Source: Selenomonadales bacterium OttesenSCG-928-I06 (lineage in GTDB: Bacteria; Bacillota; Negativicutes; Sporomusales; Sporomusaceae). From it: a DNA stretch of 54,680 nucleotides. Of this stretch, positions 54,031-54,680 are shown piece after piece. Below the pieces are notes generated by a model, which did not search any database, was not told the origin of the DNA, and was given only the letters and a program-made list of their open reading frames with translations. The translations under genes and the position numbers were made by a program. The stretch lies in contig JAJDHX010000004.1 of assembly GCA_030266395.1 (NCBI GenBank), positions 1 through 54,680 of the forward strand, in the 5' to 3' direction. Numbering within the stretch: the first letter of the stretch is position 1; the number at the start of each line of letters is the position of its first letter.

Positions 54031-54680
54031 ATGACTTTTGATAGTGATAAAAAGAATGATTTTATAGAAGCTACCGGCAAAACAGTAGAAGAAGCTTTAA
54101 GTAAAGCTTTACAAGAGTTGAATGTTACTGAAGATCGAATTAATTATGAAATATTAGAAAAACCAAGCAAAGGTATTTTGGGTTTTGGTTCTAAAGTAGC
54201 TAAAATTAGAGTTACCTTATTAGTAAAAGATCCTATTGATAAAGCTACTGACTTTTTAAAAGAAATTTTTGAAACACTAAAAATAGATGTTTCTTTTGAT
54301 GTAGTAAAAAAAGAAGTGGCATATGAAGAAGATTATAAAAACTTATCCAGAGATGACGACAACAAAAAAGATAATTCTAAATACAATAAAGAGAGAAGTC
54401 ACTATGTTATTAATTTAAAAGGTAATAATATAGGTATGATGATAGGTAAACATGGGCAAACTTTAGATGCGCTTAATTATTTGACTAGTATAGTTGCAAA
54501 TAATGAATCTGATGAGAGAATAAGAGTAGTTCTTGATATAGAAGGATATAGATCAAGAAGAGAAGATACTTTAAGAAAATTAGCATTAAGGTTAGCAGAT
54601 AAAGTTAAGAATCGGATGGGAAAAGTCGTTTTGGAGCCTATGAATCCACAAGAAAGAAAAATCATTCATACTGCACTTCA
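54031..54680 (+). CDS. jag: RNA-binding protein Jag/KhpB (partial, runs off the window)
   Basis: Jag (SpoIIIJ-associated, KhpB) is an RNA-binding protein linked to cell elongation and division. Visible are the Jag-N domain (FIEATGKTVEEALSKALQEL, then KPSKGILGFGSKVAKI), a charged linker (about residues 105-127), the KH domain with GMMIGKHGQTLDALNYL, and the start of R3H (YRSRREDTLRKLALRLADKV, NPQERKIIHTAL). About 216 codons are present, and the 3' end is beyond the window. ATG 54031 follows AAGGAGG inside the yidC end. In many Bacillota mnmE follows jag; here mnmE is about 39 kb away on the other side of the origin. Confidence 0.95.
   Translation, partial: MTFDSDKKNDFIEATGKTVEEALSKALQELNVTEDRINYEILEKPSKGILGFGSKVAKIRVTLLVKDPIDKATDFLKEIFETLKIDVSFDVVKKEVAYEEDYKNLSRDDDNKKDNSKYNKERSHYVINLKGNNIGMMIGKHGQTLDALNYLTSIVANNESDERIRVVLDIEGYRSRREDTLRKLALRLADKVKNRMGKVVLEPMNPQERKIIHTAL

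Overview
The window is about 54.7 kb of AT-rich DNA (roughly two thirds A+T) around a bacterial chromosomal replication origin. The organism is a low-GC Bacillota. A leucine-type T-box leader, the dnaA-dnaN-S4-recF-remB-gyrB block facing rpmH-rnpA-yidD-yidC-jag, a Noc-type ParB, a PerR regulator and two CotF-type spore-coat-like proteins support this. Two adjacent CobT homologues resemble the ArsAB phenol/p-cresol-activating pair described in Sporomusa, which makes a Negativicutes relative likely, but that is inference.

Layout. 0.1-2.5 kb: a secreted repeat protein and a PAS-GGDEF diguanylate cyclase. 2.6-9.4 kb: the branched-chain amino acid operon ilvN-ilvC-leuC-leuD-leuB-ilvB on the minus strand, led by a T-box with a probable CUC (Leu) specifier. 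9.4-9.9 kb: a long imperfect palindrome and a tRNA Asn-Glu-Val operon. 10-14.7 kb: a glycosyltransferase, an M29 aminopeptidase, pyrophosphatase and the CobT/ArsAB-like pair. 14.9-21.2 kb: mnmE-mnmG-rsmG, an FrhB-like iron-sulfur protein and noc. 21.3-23.3 kb: AlkD-like repair protein, nfo and an XRE regulator. 23.5-31.8 kb: ispE, a nucleotidyltransferase, ilvA, glmU, prs, two tandem polysaccharide deacetylases and pth. 31.8-41.8 kb: a radical SAM protein, an unrecognised 538-residue protein, zinc-ribbon proteins, a second XRE regulator, tex, two CotF-like proteins, perR, a third deacetylase and a D,D-carboxypeptidase. 41.9-44.4 kb: an SsuABC/ThiXYZ-like ABC transporter. 44.4-54.7 kb: gyrB, remB, dciA, recF, yaaA, dnaN and dnaA leftward, then oriC, then rpmH, rnpA, yidD, yidC and partial jag rightward.

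How it fits together. The origin is bipartite, with DnaA boxes on both sides of dnaA. The dnaA-dnaN gap also holds a DnaA-trio-like TAG repeat next to AT-rich DNA. Genes next to the origin run with the replication fork. In contrast mnmEG-rsmG-noc and ispE-glmU-prs-pth, which in many Bacillota lie co-directionally on the other arm, sit here on the left arm and face the fork.

Points worth a second look are the ArsAB-like pair with its degenerate second subunit, a terminator-shaped hairpin inside recF, a deacetylase whose best start codon is ATT, a PerR box in the perR promoter, a zinc-ribbon-extended DciA, and the unrecognised 33.2-35.2 kb pair. I found no CRISPR array, prophage, insertion sequence or rRNA.
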